A DNA stretch of 64,000 nucleotides from Armatimonadota bacterium. Lineage in GTDB: Bacteria > Armatimonadota > HRBIN16. Numbering within the stretch: position 1 is the first letter of the stretch; each line of letters begins with the position of its first letter. The DNA is taken from positions 100,025-164,024 of the forward strand of contig BPGT01000006.1 in NCBI GenBank assembly GCA_026003175.1. Reading direction: 5' to 3'. Both the position numbers and the translations under genes were made by a program. Positions 1-9,179 of the stretch are shown one piece after another. The notes beneath the pieces were generated by a model. It was not told the DNA's origin. It was given only the letters and a program-made list of their open reading frames with translations, and made no database searches.

Positions 1-687
1 CGCCCCGTCCACCGCCATGTGCACGTCTACGTCGCGCGTGGGTTCGAACATGGCTTCCTCGAGGTCGCCGTGTTTGACGTTGTTGCCGCCGCCTCCGTAG
101 AAGTGGCACACACCGCAGTTACTGCGTGCAGGGCGTCCCACACTTTGCGCCACCTTCGTCAGGTTGACCGTTGGTGAGGGTGCGCCACCCTTGTTCTGCG
201 CTTTGGCGTAAGTGCCTGTGCCATCATGGCAAACGAGGCAGTCCACATTGCGCGGATCGTTGAAATCGAAGGTTTTAACCGACTCCATGCCGTATCCCAC
301 ATGGCATTTGGCGCAAGCGAGCTCGTTACCCTCGGCGGCAAGACAGAAGTTGTTGACCGCGTTCTTCTTGCCCAGATACACCACGCCACGCCCTTTCACA
401 TACTCCTCACGCTCCCAGTTCCAGTGATTCGAGCGCATCACCTCGGTATGCCGACCGTTGTGGCACTCGATGCACGCTGAAGTCACCTCCTGCGGTCGGG
501 CGAAGGCGCGTTGTAGCTGCGGGAATTTGCTATGGTCTACGGACGGCGTCCGTTTCTTTGCGTATTGCTCTTTCAGCTGATCTAGCGGGGTAGGGGGCAG
601 TTCCTTCGGCGTCAATGCGGAGACCGCCGCCACCGCCAGCGCTATCGTTGCAAGAACGGGTATCGCCTGTTTCATTTCCTTCACCAT
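1..687 (-). CDS. Octahaem tetrathionate-reductase-type multihaem cytochrome c (3' part outside window)
   Basis: The gene runs off the left edge, so only its N-terminal ~229 residues are visible. A signal peptide (residues ~1-25, AIPVLATIALAVAAVSA) implies export. Four haem c sites follow in order: CIECH, CAKCH, CLVCH and CGVCH. The segment CIECHNGRHTEVMRSNHWNW is typical, to my knowledge, of the octahaem tetrathionate reductase (Otr) family, periplasmic enzymes that reduce S-S or N-oxide substrates. Start codons at 687 and 675 are both possible; neither has a well-placed Shine-Dalgarno. More haem sites are expected beyond the edge. Family call is good; substrate is not known. Confidence 0.8.
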   Translation of the reverse strand, partial: MVKEMKQAIPVLATIALAVAAVSALTPKELPPTPLDQLKEQYAKKRTPSVDHSKFPQLQRAFARPQEVTSACIECHNGRHTEVMRSNHWNWEREEYVKGRGVVYLGKKNAVNNFCLAAEGNELACAKCHVGYGMESVKTFDFNDPRNVDCLVCHDGTGTYAKAQNKGGAPSPTVNLTKVAQSVGRPARSNCGVCHFYGGGGNNVKHGDLEEAMFEPTRDVDVHMAVDGA

Positions 688-727
688 GCTAAGTAGTTGA
701 GTGTCTCTGTTCAGTTAGCCCATCAAC

Positions 728-756
728 TTGATTGTGTTTCCATAGAGTTAGATACA
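728..756 (+). promoter_or_regulatory. Possible sigma70 promoter for the 814 gene
   Basis: TTGATT, 17 bases, GATACA, about 58 bases before the start codon at 814. It sits in the divergent spacer between the cytochrome and dehydrogenase genes. Confidence 0.4.
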
Positions 757-813
757 CGCATTTCAGGAAGGGATTCAGGGAGGGGTATCCAATTCGATAA
801 AGTGGAGGAAACC

Positions 814-1842
814 ATGTCTACAAAACCGCTCAGGGTGCTTTACCTACCAAAGCCCGACCACACTGAGCTGGCGTTCACACCTTACTGGTGGAAGCGTCTC
901 TGTGGCCATGCGGAGGTGGTGGAATGGGATCATACGGTGTCCTGCACTTCCGAGAACCTAGCGGAGCGCATCGGCGAGTTCGAAGTACTGGTGACCGCTT
1001 GGGGCAGTCCGCGTTTGACAGATGATGTACTGCAAAAGGCGAGGAGGCTTCGGCTGATTGCCCATGCTGCTGGTTCGGTAAAGTTCATGCTTTCGCAGCA
1101 GGCGGTGCAACAACACCTCCTCCCGCGCGGCATCCGTGTTTTCAGCGGAAACGGTGCGATTGCGCTCAACGTTGCCGAAGCCACCGTGGGCATGATGATT
1201 ATGGGCGTGCGCCGCTGGATAGACCACGTTCTCGCCTACCGCGAGCGCGGCGTCTGGCGCGACCCGGTTATTCCGCTGAACGGGCAATATCTCCTCGGCG
1301 CGACAGTGGGGCTGGTCTCCTGCAGCACGGTAGCGAGGGAGGTCATCCGCTTGCTTCGCCCCTTCCGTACTCGCATTCTGGTTTACGACCCGTTCCTGCC
1401 GCTGCCCGAGGCGCGGCGCATGCGCCTGAAGCCGGTAGATTTGGAGACGCTCTTCCGCGAGTCGCACATTGTGAGTGTGCATACACCTCTTCTGCCCGAA
1501 ACGGTAGGGTTAATTCGTGGAGAACATCTGCGCTTGCTTCGCGACAACAGCGTGCTGGTGAACACCAGCCGGGGCAAGGTGATCGAGCATGATGCACTGA
1601 TTGAAGAGGCACGGACAGGACGTTTCGTGGCGGTGCTGGATGTGACTGACCCTGAGCCGCTTCCTCCCGACCATCCTCTACGTGAGATGCCCAATGTGAT
1701 TATCCTGCCGCATATCGCCGGTGCTGGATTTTATGGTTACCACCGCATCGGCGAACTGCTGGTGAAGGCGGTAGAAGCAACCGCGAAAGGGGCACCTTTC
1801 GAAGGAGAAGTGCGGCTGGATCGGTACGAGCGAATAGCCTAA
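814..1842 (+). CDS. D-isomer-specific 2-hydroxyacid dehydrogenase family protein
   Basis: 342 residues beginning MSTKPLRVLYLP; ATG at 814 has GGAGGAA just upstream, so a longer frame opening at 697 is rejected. The C-terminal half shows the family's catalytic neighbourhood: NTSRGKVIEHDAL, DVTDPEPLP and LPHIAGAG (active-site His). Family members reduce 2-keto acids or oxidise D-2-hydroxyacids with NAD(P)H in the cytoplasm. Oddity: the Rossmann nucleotide loop, normally GxGxxG, reads GLVSCSTVA, with Cys and Ser where glycines belong, so cofactor binding may be altered. Its end overlaps the converging gene by four bases. Substrate unknown. Confidence 0.8.
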   Translation: MSTKPLRVLYLPKPDHTELAFTPYWWKRLCGHAEVVEWDHTVSCTSENLAERIGEFEVLVTAWGSPRLTDDVLQKARRLRLIAHAAGSVKFMLSQQAVQQHLLPRGIRVFSGNGAIALNVAEATVGMMIMGVRRWIDHVLAYRERGVWRDPVIPLNGQYLLGATVGLVSCSTVAREVIRLLRPFRTRILVYDPFLPLPEARRMRLKPVDLETLFRESHIVSVHTPLLPETVGLIRGEHLRLLRDNSVLVNTSRGKVIEHDALIEEARTGRFVAVLDVTDPEPLPPDHPLREMPNVIILPHIAGAGFYGYHRIGELLVKAVEATAKGAPFEGEVRLDRYERIA

Positions 1843-2459
1843 ACCTCCCAGCCCGACTTCGGCTTGCGGCGTGCTCCGCCGCGTTTGGCGGTCTGATAGG
1901 CGTCGATCAGGCTCACGATGTACACGGATGCCATCACCGAGGCGAGGAACAGGAACGCTCCGCCGCCCCGCTCGATGTTTCGCACACCCCACGGCGAGAA
2001 AGCCATAAACAACCAGAGCACCAGCCATATCGCAATCAGCACGCCGCCCTTGATGCGGTCGTTCATCAGCCACTGGGCGAGACCGGGGAAGACGATGGAG
2101 GCAGCGATAGCCAGCAGGGGGCTGGCGGGTTCTTCGGGCAAGTCGGCGGCGGAGATACCCTGTTGTTTCAGCAGGGCGGCGGCGTACTTGCGCTCGGCGG
2201 AAGCGTAGCGCGGCGAATCTACCGGAGAGAGGTCACGCGCCTTACGAAACGACTGCACAGCCTCCTCGATGCGCCCCGTGCGCTCTTGAATGTCGCCCAG
2301 CAGTTCCAGCGCCTCGGTGTTGTTGGCGTCCAGTTCCAGCAGCTGCCGACAGCGTTCTTCCGCCCGCAGCAGGTCGTTGCGCATCTGATAGACGTACGCC
2401 TCGCGCAGCAGTTTCTCTATCTGCTCGCGACGGAGCTCGTCCTCATCTCCGGCAGGCAT
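1839..2459 (-). CDS. TPR-repeat membrane protein
   Basis: 206 residues. The N-terminal half (about 10-95) contains tetratricopeptide-like helices (AEERCRQLLELDANNTEAL, EAVQSFRKARDLSPVDSPRY). The C-terminal half has three hydrophobic segments (SPLLAIAASIVFPGLAQWL, GGVLIAIWLVLWLFMAF, GAFLFLASVMASVYIVSLI), so it is probably a small inner-membrane protein with a cytoplasmic TPR arm. It is the last gene of a leftward cluster after rsfS and may be co-transcribed with it. No specific function can be assigned. Confidence 0.75.
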   Translation of the reverse strand: MPAGDEDELRREQIEKLLREAYVYQMRNDLLRAEERCRQLLELDANNTEALELLGDIQERTGRIEEAVQSFRKARDLSPVDSPRYASAERKYAAALLKQQGISAADLPEEPASPLLAIAASIVFPGLAQWLMNDRIKGGVLIAIWLVLWLFMAFSPWGVRNIERGGGAFLFLASVMASVYIVSLIDAYQTAKRGGARRKPKSGWEV

Positions 2460-2464
2460 GGTGC

Positions 2465-2809
2465 TTACCCCCGTTTGTCCAGGAGCGGCGCACTGCGCCA
2501 GAACTCCTCCAGTCCGTAGAACTCACGCACCTCAGGCTGCATGACGTGCACCACCACATCACCGTAGTCCAGTAGCACCCACTCTCCGCGTACATACCCT
2601 TCCAAGCGCACCTCGCGCTCTCCTGCTTCTTCCATGAACTCGATGATCTTGTCCACGATGGCACGCACTTGGATATTCGAACGTCCGTTCATCAGCAGGA
2701 AATAGTCTGCCAGAATGGTCTTGCCGCGCAGGTCGATCTGCGAGATGTCCTCTGCTTTCACTTCTTCCGCGGCTCGCACAATAATGTCCACTTTCTCTTC
2801 GGCTGTCAA
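2465..2809 (-). CDS. rsfS: Ribosomal silencing factor RsfS (Iojap/DUF143)
   Basis: 114 residues with the Iojap fold signature: ILADYFLLMNGRSNIQVRAI, then GEREVRLEG...WVLLDYGDVVVHVM and a C-terminal REFYGLEEFW. RsfS binds ribosomal protein L14 and blocks 30S-50S joining when nutrients are short. I chose the TTG start at 2809 because it overlaps the stop of the upstream LCP gene as TTGA and has AAGGGGGG eleven bases upstream; no ATG lies before the conserved region. The order nadD - LCP - rsfS is common in bacteria and supports the call. Confidence 0.88.
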   Translation of the reverse strand: MTAEEKVDIIVRAAEEVKAEDISQIDLRGKTILADYFLLMNGRSNIQVRAIVDKIIEFMEEAGEREVRLEGYVRGEWVLLDYGDVVVHVMQPEVREFYGLEEFWRSAPLLDKRG

Positions 2810-3750
2810 GGCGTCTGATTCCCCCCTTCGGAAGTGGTTTGATATTGCGCGTTCTGTTCCAGCTCGTCCAGCGCATGGGTGACGCGCATCTCGTCGGGAA
2901 TGTAGTAACTCAAACCGCCTATATTTTGCGGTTGACCGGGCAACACCCCCATAAAGATACGCTCCGGCGGCAGCTCCTTGCCGAAGCGCGCCAGATGGAG
3001 CACCTCGCGTGTGGTCATGTCGGTCTCTATCTGCTCCATAATCTGTCGGGTGAGCTCCGGAAGTTTGTCTATCTCCCGCCACTGAAACATTTTCGCCGCC
3101 AGTGCCTTCAGGAACTTCTGCTGGCGCTGGATACGTCCCAGGTCGCCCAGCGGGTCGTGTCGAAAACGCACGTACTGCATGGCTCTTTCACCGTCCAGCA
3201 AGCGATAGCCTTTCTTCAGGTGGATGTACAGTCCCTGCTTACGGTCGACGTAGTGCATGTCCTTTTCGATGTCTATCTCCACGCCACCTAGCAGGTCCAC
3301 GATTCGCTTGAACCCCTCCAGGCGCACCAGCACCACACGGTCGATGGTAATGCCCAGCAGGTTCTCTACCGTTTGCTTCGCTGTCTGCAGCCCACCCCAC
3401 GCGTACGCCGCATTTATCTTAAAGGTACGGTGTCCCGGAATATCCGCCCGGGTATCGCGTGGGATGGACAGGGCGTATACCGCTTGCTTGTCAAAGTCCA
3501 CTGTTGCCACGATGATGGTGTCGGTGTTGCCCGATTCTTGGTCCACCCCCAGCGCAAGGATGCGCAGGCGGGGCGTTCCTTCAAAAGCCGGGGTGACCAG
3601 TTCCCGTACCGTTACCGGCTTGGAAGTGTTCTGATTATATCCCAGCAGCGCTCCCAGCATGGCAGAGCCTGCGATGATCGCAAGTGACAGCAATCCCCAC
3701 AGCACACGACGCAGCCAGATGCGGGCGTCGACGGCGGTCTCAAAACTCAT
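2806..3750 (-). CDS. LytR-CpsA-Psr (LCP) family cell-wall polymer transferase
   Basis: 314 residues. A single N-terminal membrane segment (about 17-38, LWGLLSLAIIAGSAMLGALL) anchors an extracytoplasmic LCP domain. Hallmarks visible: LGVDQESGNTDTIIV, SIPRDTRADIPG (catalytic Arg and Asp), KINAAYAWGG and RFRHDPLGDLGRIQRQQ. LCP enzymes transfer undecaprenyl-linked polymers to peptidoglycan or other glycans. It overlaps nadD upstream by eleven bases and rsfS downstream by four, so the three are translated as an operon. The acceptor polymer is not predictable. Confidence 0.88.
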   Translation of the reverse strand: MSFETAVDARIWLRRVLWGLLSLAIIAGSAMLGALLGYNQNTSKPVTVRELVTPAFEGTPRLRILALGVDQESGNTDTIIVATVDFDKQAVYALSIPRDTRADIPGHRTFKINAAYAWGGLQTAKQTVENLLGITIDRVVLVRLEGFKRIVDLLGGVEIDIEKDMHYVDRKQGLYIHLKKGYRLLDGERAMQYVRFRHDPLGDLGRIQRQQKFLKALAAKMFQWREIDKLPELTRQIMEQIETDMTTREVLHLARFGKELPPERIFMGVLPGQPQNIGGLSYYIPDEMRVTHALDELEQNAQYQTTSEGGNQTP

Positions 3751-4354
3751 TCGGTTCCTCCAGCGGTTCGTTGCGATACAGCTGATGTTTCAGGATATAC
3801 TGTACCACGCTATCAGGCGTCAGGTATCGGATGGACAAGCCGCGCCGTACCCGATTGCGGATATCGGTGGCGGAAATATCCAGCAAAGGCATCTCCATCA
3901 CGTAGACGTGACGGCATAGCGTATCGGGCAGGCGCAGGCTCGTCAGGTCGAAGCCGGGGCGTGACGCTGCGATGATATGCGCCAGCTGGCAGATGCGATC
4001 CGGCTGTTTCCATGATGCCATATGCACCAGCGAGTCTGCTCCCATGATGAGAAACAGCTCGTGGTGCGAGTAGAGGTGGCTCCACTGCTCCAGCGTATCC
4101 ACCGTATACGACACGCCGCCGCGCTCTATCTCGATGCGTGATGCGCGAAAATAGGGATTGCTTGCCGTCGCCAACAGGGTCATGGCGAAACGATGCTCTG
4201 CCGAGGACACTGTGTAGCTCTTCTTATGCGGTGGTATTCCACAGGGGATAAACACCACCTGCTCCAGCTCGAAACGCTGGCGCGCCTCCTCCGCCACAAA
4301 CAGATGGGCGTAATGGATGGGGTCAAACGTGCCACCCAGGATGCCGACGCGCAT
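3740..4354 (-). CDS. nadD: Nicotinate-nucleotide adenylyltransferase
   Basis: 204 residues, a normal length for NadD. The nucleotidyltransferase signature GGTFDPIHYAHLF opens the protein (HxGH-like GxxxPxHxxH), FIPCGIPPHKK forms the mononucleotide-binding segment, and the C-terminus has ISATDIRNRVRRGLSIRYL, the SxTxxR motif. It converts nicotinate mononucleotide and ATP to deamido-NAD in the cytoplasm. It lies two bases after proA and overlaps the LCP gene, consistent with one leftward transcript proA-nadD-LCP-rsfS. Confidence 0.93.
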   Translation of the reverse strand: MRVGILGGTFDPIHYAHLFVAEEARQRFELEQVVFIPCGIPPHKKSYTVSSAEHRFAMTLLATASNPYFRASRIEIERGGVSYTVDTLEQWSHLYSHHELFLIMGADSLVHMASWKQPDRICQLAHIIAASRPGFDLTSLRLPDTLCRHVYVMEMPLLDISATDIRNRVRRGLSIRYLTPDSVVQYILKHQLYRNEPLEEPNEF

Positions 4355-4356
4355 CG

Positions 4357-5616
4357 CTACGTTCGCACCTGCCCGTCGCCGTACACGATGTATTTGGTGG
4401 TGGTCAGTTCGCGCAAGCCCATTGGACCGCGTGCGTGCAGTTTCTGGGTGCTGATGCCGATTTCAGCCCCGAAGCCGAACTCGAAGCCGTCGGTAAAGCG
4501 GGTGGAGGCGTTGACGTACACGCAAGCGGCGTCTACCTCACGGGTGAAACGTCGCGCTGCCTCCAAACTGCGCGTGATAATGGCTTCGGAGTGACGACTG
4601 CCGTAGCGGTTGATGTGTGCAATCGCCTCATCGAGGCTATCTACCACCTTCACCGCCAGTATCAGCGCGAGGTATTCGGTGTACCAGTCCTCCTCGGTGG
4701 CAGGGACTGCCCATGCGACCAGCTGCCGCGTGCGCTCGCAGCCTCGAATCTCCACCCCCGCCTCTTTCAGCCGCTCCGCAAACGCGGGCAGGAACTCTCC
4801 TGCTACCGCCGAATGCACCAGCAGCGTTTCCATTGCATTGCACACGGAACACCGCTGCACCTTCGCGTTGAACGCCACCTCCGATGCCATCTGCAGGTCG
4901 GCGTCCTCATGCACGTAAGTGTGGCAATTGCCCACGCCGGTTTCAATCACGGGCACGGTGGCGGTCTGCATTACCGTCTGGATTAAACCCGCACCGCCTC
5001 GCGGGATGATACAGTCTACCAAACCGTTCAGGCGCATCAGGTGCGTAGCTGCTTCACGGTCGGTGGTTTGCACCATCTGTACGCACTCCGCAGGTAGCCC
5101 TGCGCTCTCTATCGCGCGCACCAGACTGGCGGTAATCGCCTGGTTGGACTGAAAAGCTTCCGAGCCACCCCGCAAGATGACGGCGTTGCCCGATTTGAGG
5201 CACAGCGCCGCTGCGTCGGCGGTGACGTTCGGGCGTGACTCGTAGATGATGGCGATAACACCTAGAGGCACGCGCACCTTCAGGATTTCCAGTCCGTTCG
5301 GTCGCTTCCAGCCTTCCATCACCTCGCCCACCGGGTCGGGCAGAGAAGCCACCTGTCGGATACCCTCTGCCATCGCGGCAATGCGCTTTTCGTTCAGCGT
5401 CAGCCGCTCTACCATCGCTTCAGAGAGCCCACGCTCGCGCGCGCGACGAACGTCCTCGCTGTTTGCATCCAGAATCTGCCTGGAGTCGGCGAGCAGGGCA
5501 TCCGCCATCGCCAGCAAAGCCTGATTCTTGACGGCAGTGCTCGCCTGCGCCAGTGCCATCGCTGCTTGACGGGCAGCTCTGGCTTGCTCCGTAATCTGTT
5601 GCAACAGGTCGTCCAT
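4357..5616 (-). CDS. proA: Gamma-glutamyl phosphate reductase
   Basis: 419 residues. NADPH-dependent reduction of glutamyl 5-phosphate to glutamate semialdehyde, the second step of proline synthesis. Motifs: [41 protein letters not shown], and the catalytic cysteine region [18 protein letters not shown]; the end has [20 protein letters not shown], all typical of ProA. A GTG start at 5631 would add five residues; the ATG at 5616 is preceded by GGTGGTGA and was preferred. No proB lies nearby in the window. Confidence 0.93.
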   Translation of the reverse strand: MDDLLQQITEQARAARQAAMALAQASTAVKNQALLAMADALLADSRQILDANSEDVRRARERGLSEAMVERLTLNEKRIAAMAEGIRQVASLPDPVGEVMEGWKRPNGLEILKVRVPLGVIAIIYESRPNVTADAAALCLKSGNAVILRGGSEAFQSNQAITASLVRAIESAGLPAECVQMVQTTDREAATHLMRLNGLVDCIIPRGGAGLIQTVMQTATVPVIETGVGNCHTYVHEDADLQMASEVAFNAKVQRCSVCNAMETLLVHSAVAGEFLPAFAERLKEAGVEIRGCERTRQLVAWAVPATEEDWYTEYLALILAVKVVDSLDEAIAHINRYGSRHSEAIITRSLEAARRFTREVDAACVYVNASTRFTDGFEFGFGAEIGISTQKLHARGPMGLRELTTTKYIVYGDGQVRT

Positions 5617-5750
5617 CTTGTCGTTCACCACCTGTGAGTGTACTTAGATAGATTATAGATTACCACAAAACATCCTTCCGCAGGATGTGGAGACGCGAGC
5701 GGAGGCTCTGCCTGCGCAGGGCAGGGTCAGAAGAGCAGTATCGCTGGGGG

Positions 5751-6131
5751 CTAGCTGCGCGGTAACGCCACCATCAGGTATTCTTCCAGTCTGGCGACCG
5801 CTTCTCGTATCGCGTCGGGCTGAACTCCTGCTGCGACATCCGGGTAGCCCGCCTGCGTCAGCATCTCGGGCAGGTGGTATGTCAGATGTTTCAACGTCCA
5901 GAGAATAGCATCGGACATACCGTAACCCGCCAGTTCGATACGCTCGTCTCTTCCAAGAGGGTCGTAATGGTAGTGTGGCTGATACTTGAAGCAGTCGAAG
6001 CGCAGCAGCTGACGCGGCGTGCCGTTGATGCGCGAGTAAACCCGGATGTCGTAACCTTCGTCCCCTCCGAAGTGCCGGTATTCCACAGTCAGCCACACAT
6101 TACCAGCCTCAAAAGTGTGCTGCGAAAGCAT
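5751..6131 (-). CDS. Conserved hypothetical protein
   Basis: 126 residues, mixed beta/alpha, no signal peptide or membrane segment. Notable stretches are YRHFGGDEGYDIRVYSRI and RFDCFKYQPHYHYDPLGRDE, rich in Tyr, His and Asp, followed by a helical end. The His/Asp-rich middle could bind a metal, but this is a guess from composition. The ATG at 6131 has only a weak ribosome site. It stands alone between proA and a rightward PEBP gene. I do not recognise the family. Confidence 0.6.
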   Translation of the reverse strand: MLSQHTFEAGNVWLTVEYRHFGGDEGYDIRVYSRINGTPRQLLRFDCFKYQPHYHYDPLGRDERIELAGYGMSDAILWTLKHLTYHLPEMLTQAGYPDVAAGVQPDAIREAVARLEEYLMVALPRS

Positions 6132-6461
6132 TCCCTTATGCCCCCCTTTGATACAGATGCGGTGGAACGTGCCCTGCCCGTATCGCTACAGGCTGAATCC
6201 TGCGCCAGATGTCGAGATGTGAAGGGTCACGTTCCACACAGTAGAGTACACGGAGTCTATCACTAAATGCCTGCGTAAGGCAATAGTTTAGGGATTGGAT
6301 TCACCATAAACCCCAATTGTCGCGCAGGCGTCTTCGCGTTTGACACACGGTTCTTGTAAGCACCCTGTGTGCAACGGTGAAAATGTAGTGCAGGAGAAAC
6401 GAACATTTCTGGCGAAACCAACCGTGTCATCACGCACCATGCGTGCGAGAGGTGCAACACG
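6132..6461 (+). other. Intergenic region with a long-range inverted repeat
   Basis: No gene seen. GTGGAACGTG (6162-6171) and CACGTTCCAC (6228-6237) form a perfect 10-base inverted repeat 56 bases apart, similar in style to the hairpins at 31809-31870. It may be a dispersed repeat remnant. Confidence 0.4.
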
Positions 6462-7010
6462 ATGCGCGTAGCCATTGCCCTGCTCACTTTTGCGTTGCTG
6501 CTGGCTTCGTGCCAGAGCAGACGGACGTCCATGCAGCAAGGAGGTGGCAAAATGGACATTCGCCTGACCAGTACCGCCTTCACTGAGGGAGGTACCATCC
6601 CCAGGAAGTACACTTGCGATGGCGCTGATGTGTCGCCCCCGCTCGCGTGGGATAATGTGCCGGAGGGTACCAAAAGCTTCGCCCTTGTCTGTGACGACCC
6701 CGATGCACCAATGGGCACGTGGGTGCACTGGGTGCTGTTCAATTTGCCCGCCGATGCCCGCAGTTTACCCGAAGCGGTGCCGCCCGACAAGGAGCTGCCC
6801 AACGGCGCGCGACAGGGCACCAACGACTTCCGCAAAATCGGCTACGGCGGTCCCTGTCCACCGCGCGGCACGCACCGTTACTACTTCAAACTCTACGCGC
6901 TGGATACCATACTGGACCTTCCCGCTGGCAGCACGAAAGCGCAACTGTTGAAGGCGATGGAAGGGCACGTGCTGGCAGAAGGACAACTGATGGGCAGGTA
7001 TGGGAGGTGA
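6462..7010 (+). CDS. YbhB/YbcL-type PEBP family lipoprotein
   Basis: 182 residues. The N-terminus is a lipoprotein signal ([14 protein letters not shown], lipobox LASC), placing it at an outer-surface or periplasmic membrane face. The rest is a phosphatidylethanolamine-binding-protein domain: [57 protein letters not shown], and [20 protein letters not shown], which are the family's two ligand-site blocks. Bacterial members are small-ligand or kinase-inhibitor-like proteins with unclear roles. The stop overlaps the start of the next gene, suggesting co-translation. Confidence 0.88.
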   Translation: MRVAIALLTFALLLASCQSRRTSMQQGGGKMDIRLTSTAFTEGGTIPRKYTCDGADVSPPLAWDNVPEGTKSFALVCDDPDAPMGTWVHWVLFNLPADARSLPEAVPPDKELPNGARQGTNDFRKIGYGGPCPPRGTHRYYFKLYALDTILDLPAGSTKAQLLKAMEGHVLAEGQLMGRYGR

Positions 7011-8040
7011 GGGGGAAGCGTTGAAAGATGTTGTGGTGGGGGTATATTACTTCGCAGGCTGGTGGCGCGAGCAACCCAACAAGTGGACCGTTGATGGCCG
7101 CGACTGGCGCACGGACTATCCCGACCGAGTGCCGCTGCTGGGAGAGTATGTGGAAGCGTCTACTCTGGAGCGCGAGATAGAAGCCGCCTCCAGCCACGGG
7201 GTAGACTTTTTTCAAATACTCTGGTATCCGCAGAACAAGCCCGATGTACACCCCCACCTTTCCCACCTGAACGATGGACTGCGTTTCTTTACCACCGCCT
7301 GCAACGCCAGCAAAATGTACTTCACGCTGGAGTATGTCAACCATGACCCCTTCAGCCTGACCAGTGACGCGGATTGGGACGCCGCCTGCGTGGAGTGGAC
7401 AGGTATAATGCGTCATCGCAGCTACCTGCGTGTGGGTGATAGACCTGTGTTCAAAATCCACAGCCTGTATCATTTCCTGCAGCAAAACGAGGGCAATGTA
7501 CACAAGGTGGCACAGCGCGTGGAGCGTCTGCGTCGGCTGGTACAAAGCGCAGGCGTGCCCAATCCGTTGGTGGGTGCAGGAGTGATGGCAACTGGCGTAG
7601 CAAAGGGCGAACTGGTTGCACCTTTTGACTACCTCACCACCTACATGGACGTGCCCAACTTGCCTCAGCAGGCGGAGCTGTATCCCTATAACCGGCTGCT
7701 GGCGATGGCAGAAGAGGCATGGCGACGTTATGCTGCGCAAAGCGGGAAGCCGTACGTGCCCTACCTGCCAGCCGGGTGGGACCCTCGTCCATGGAAGGAC
7801 CCGCGAGCCAGCTTTGCCTTCCCCACCCGCGAGCAGTGGAAAGACGCCCTCGCCAGAGCAAAAGACGCCTTGCAAAAGCACGAGAGACTGGGCTATCCCC
7901 GAATCGGTGGCAGGCAGAAGGCACTGCTGATATACGCCTGGAACGAGTATGGCGAGGGTGGAATCGTCGCCCCCACTCGCGGTGAGGGCTACATGAAGCT
8001 GGAGGCTATACGAGAGGTGTTTGGGAAATCCCAGGGGTAG
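7000..8040 (+). CDS. GH99/WbsX-like TIM-barrel protein
   Basis: 346 residues with features of the WbsX / glycoside hydrolase 99-like family: [12 protein letters not shown] at the start, [25 protein letters not shown], and near the end [18 protein letters not shown] (conserved W-N-E of the active-site cleft). Relatives act on mannan or O-antigen glycans. The annotated ATG at 7000 overlaps the PEBP stop; an in-frame TTG at 7021, preceded by GGAGGTGAGG, is an equally good start. No signal peptide is visible, so it may be cytoplasmic. Substrate not predictable. Confidence 0.75.
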   Translation: MGGEGEALKDVVVGVYYFAGWWREQPNKWTVDGRDWRTDYPDRVPLLGEYVEASTLEREIEAASSHGVDFFQILWYPQNKPDVHPHLSHLNDGLRFFTTACNASKMYFTLEYVNHDPFSLTSDADWDAACVEWTGIMRHRSYLRVGDRPVFKIHSLYHFLQQNEGNVHKVAQRVERLRRLVQSAGVPNPLVGAGVMATGVAKGELVAPFDYLTTYMDVPNLPQQAELYPYNRLLAMAEEAWRRYAAQSGKPYVPYLPAGWDPRPWKDPRASFAFPTREQWKDALARAKDALQKHERLGYPRIGGRQKALLIYAWNEYGEGGIVAPTRGEGYMKLEAIREVFGKSQG

Positions 8041-8096
8041 GTTCCACAGGAGCCCGAAGAGGCACGCTCTTCAGATTCCTCACCCCTTCTGGAATC

Positions 8097-9098
8097 TCAA
8101 TACCCCGCCTGCTTATCCACCACGTTCACCATCGAGGCAAGGTCGCCGGCGAGGAAGGCATGTAGGTTGCGCAGGAATATCTCCGCTGCGCGCGTGCCGT
8201 AATGGGGTGTCACTCCCGATACGTGTGGGCTGATAATCACGTTCGGCAGGTGCCACAGTGGGCTATCCGCAGGCAGGGGCTCGGGGTCAAACACGTCCAG
8301 CCCCGCTCCAGCAATCCATCTCTCTTGCAGTGCGCGTATTAGCGCAGGCTGGTCTACTACCGCCCCGCGTGAGATGTTGATCAGGATGGCGTCGTGACGC
8401 ATCTGGCGCAGTTGCGCCTCGCCGATAAGGTGCCGCGTTTCGCGCGTCAGCGGCACGCATAGCACGACGTATTCACTCTCGCGCAGCAGGTTGGTCAGCT
8501 GCGAAGGTGGCAACAGAACGTCTACCGCTTCCGCGCGGTGCTGAGGATGACGTCGCGTCGCCAGTACGTGCATACCGAAGGCTTTCCCGCGCTCCGCCAC
8601 CGCCGCACCGATAGCGCCCAGTCCCACCACTCCCAGCGTGGCGCCATACAGCTCCCGCACCTGATCGCGAAAGCCATCGCGGTTCCACTCAGCCTGCATT
8701 TGTTGACGCACGCACCGATGCAATCCGCGCGCGAACATCAACATCATGCCAAACACGTGCTCCGCGATGGGGATGGCATGCACCCCGCTGGCGTTCGTCA
8801 GGATGATGTCGCTTGCCAGCAGTTCGGGAGACAGGGAGCCCTCGATGCCCGCGCCCAGAAACTGTATCCAGCGTAAGCGGCGGCAATGGGGAAGCCACTC
8901 TCGCGCGAAGTGCCCGCACACCATAACCTCTGCCTGTGCCAGCACCTCAGGGCGCAGAGCATCGGGAGAGATGACCGTCCATTCTAGCCGCTCTCGTGCT
9001 AGATCGTCCTGCTCGCATCGCCCTAAAAACTGTTCGTGAATCTTCCATCCGGGCGAGCAGGTGAGCAATACCTGCACTTTCGAAGCATGACCTGTCAT
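8097..9098 (-). CDS. D-isomer-specific 2-hydroxyacid dehydrogenase
   Basis: 333 residues. Unlike its cousin at 814, it has an intact Rossmann loop (LGVVGLGAIGAAVAERG), followed by the R-E-H catalytic blocks ILINISRGAVVDQPAL, GLDVFDPEPLPADSPL and VIISPHVSG. It probably oxidises or reduces a 2-hydroxy/2-keto acid with NAD(P). I placed the start at 9098 (MTGHASKVQVLL); the frame stays open another 600 bases upstream but that stretch is antisense to the next gene. The start region lacks a clear Shine-Dalgarno. Confidence 0.85.
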   Translation of the reverse strand: MTGHASKVQVLLTCSPGWKIHEQFLGRCEQDDLARERLEWTVISPDALRPEVLAQAEVMVCGHFAREWLPHCRRLRWIQFLGAGIEGSLSPELLASDIILTNASGVHAIPIAEHVFGMMLMFARGLHRCVRQQMQAEWNRDGFRDQVRELYGATLGVVGLGAIGAAVAERGKAFGMHVLATRRHPQHRAEAVDVLLPPSQLTNLLRESEYVVLCVPLTRETRHLIGEAQLRQMRHDAILINISRGAVVDQPALIRALQERWIAGAGLDVFDPEPLPADSPLWHLPNVIISPHVSGVTPHYGTRAAEIFLRNLHAFLAGDLASMVNVVDKQAGY

Positions 9099-9179
9099 CA
9101 CGACGATAGGGTTATGCTTTGGGGCAGGCGATTCCTGTTTGCAGTGCGAAATGCTTCGGTGTAAAGGAGGTGTGTTGCC

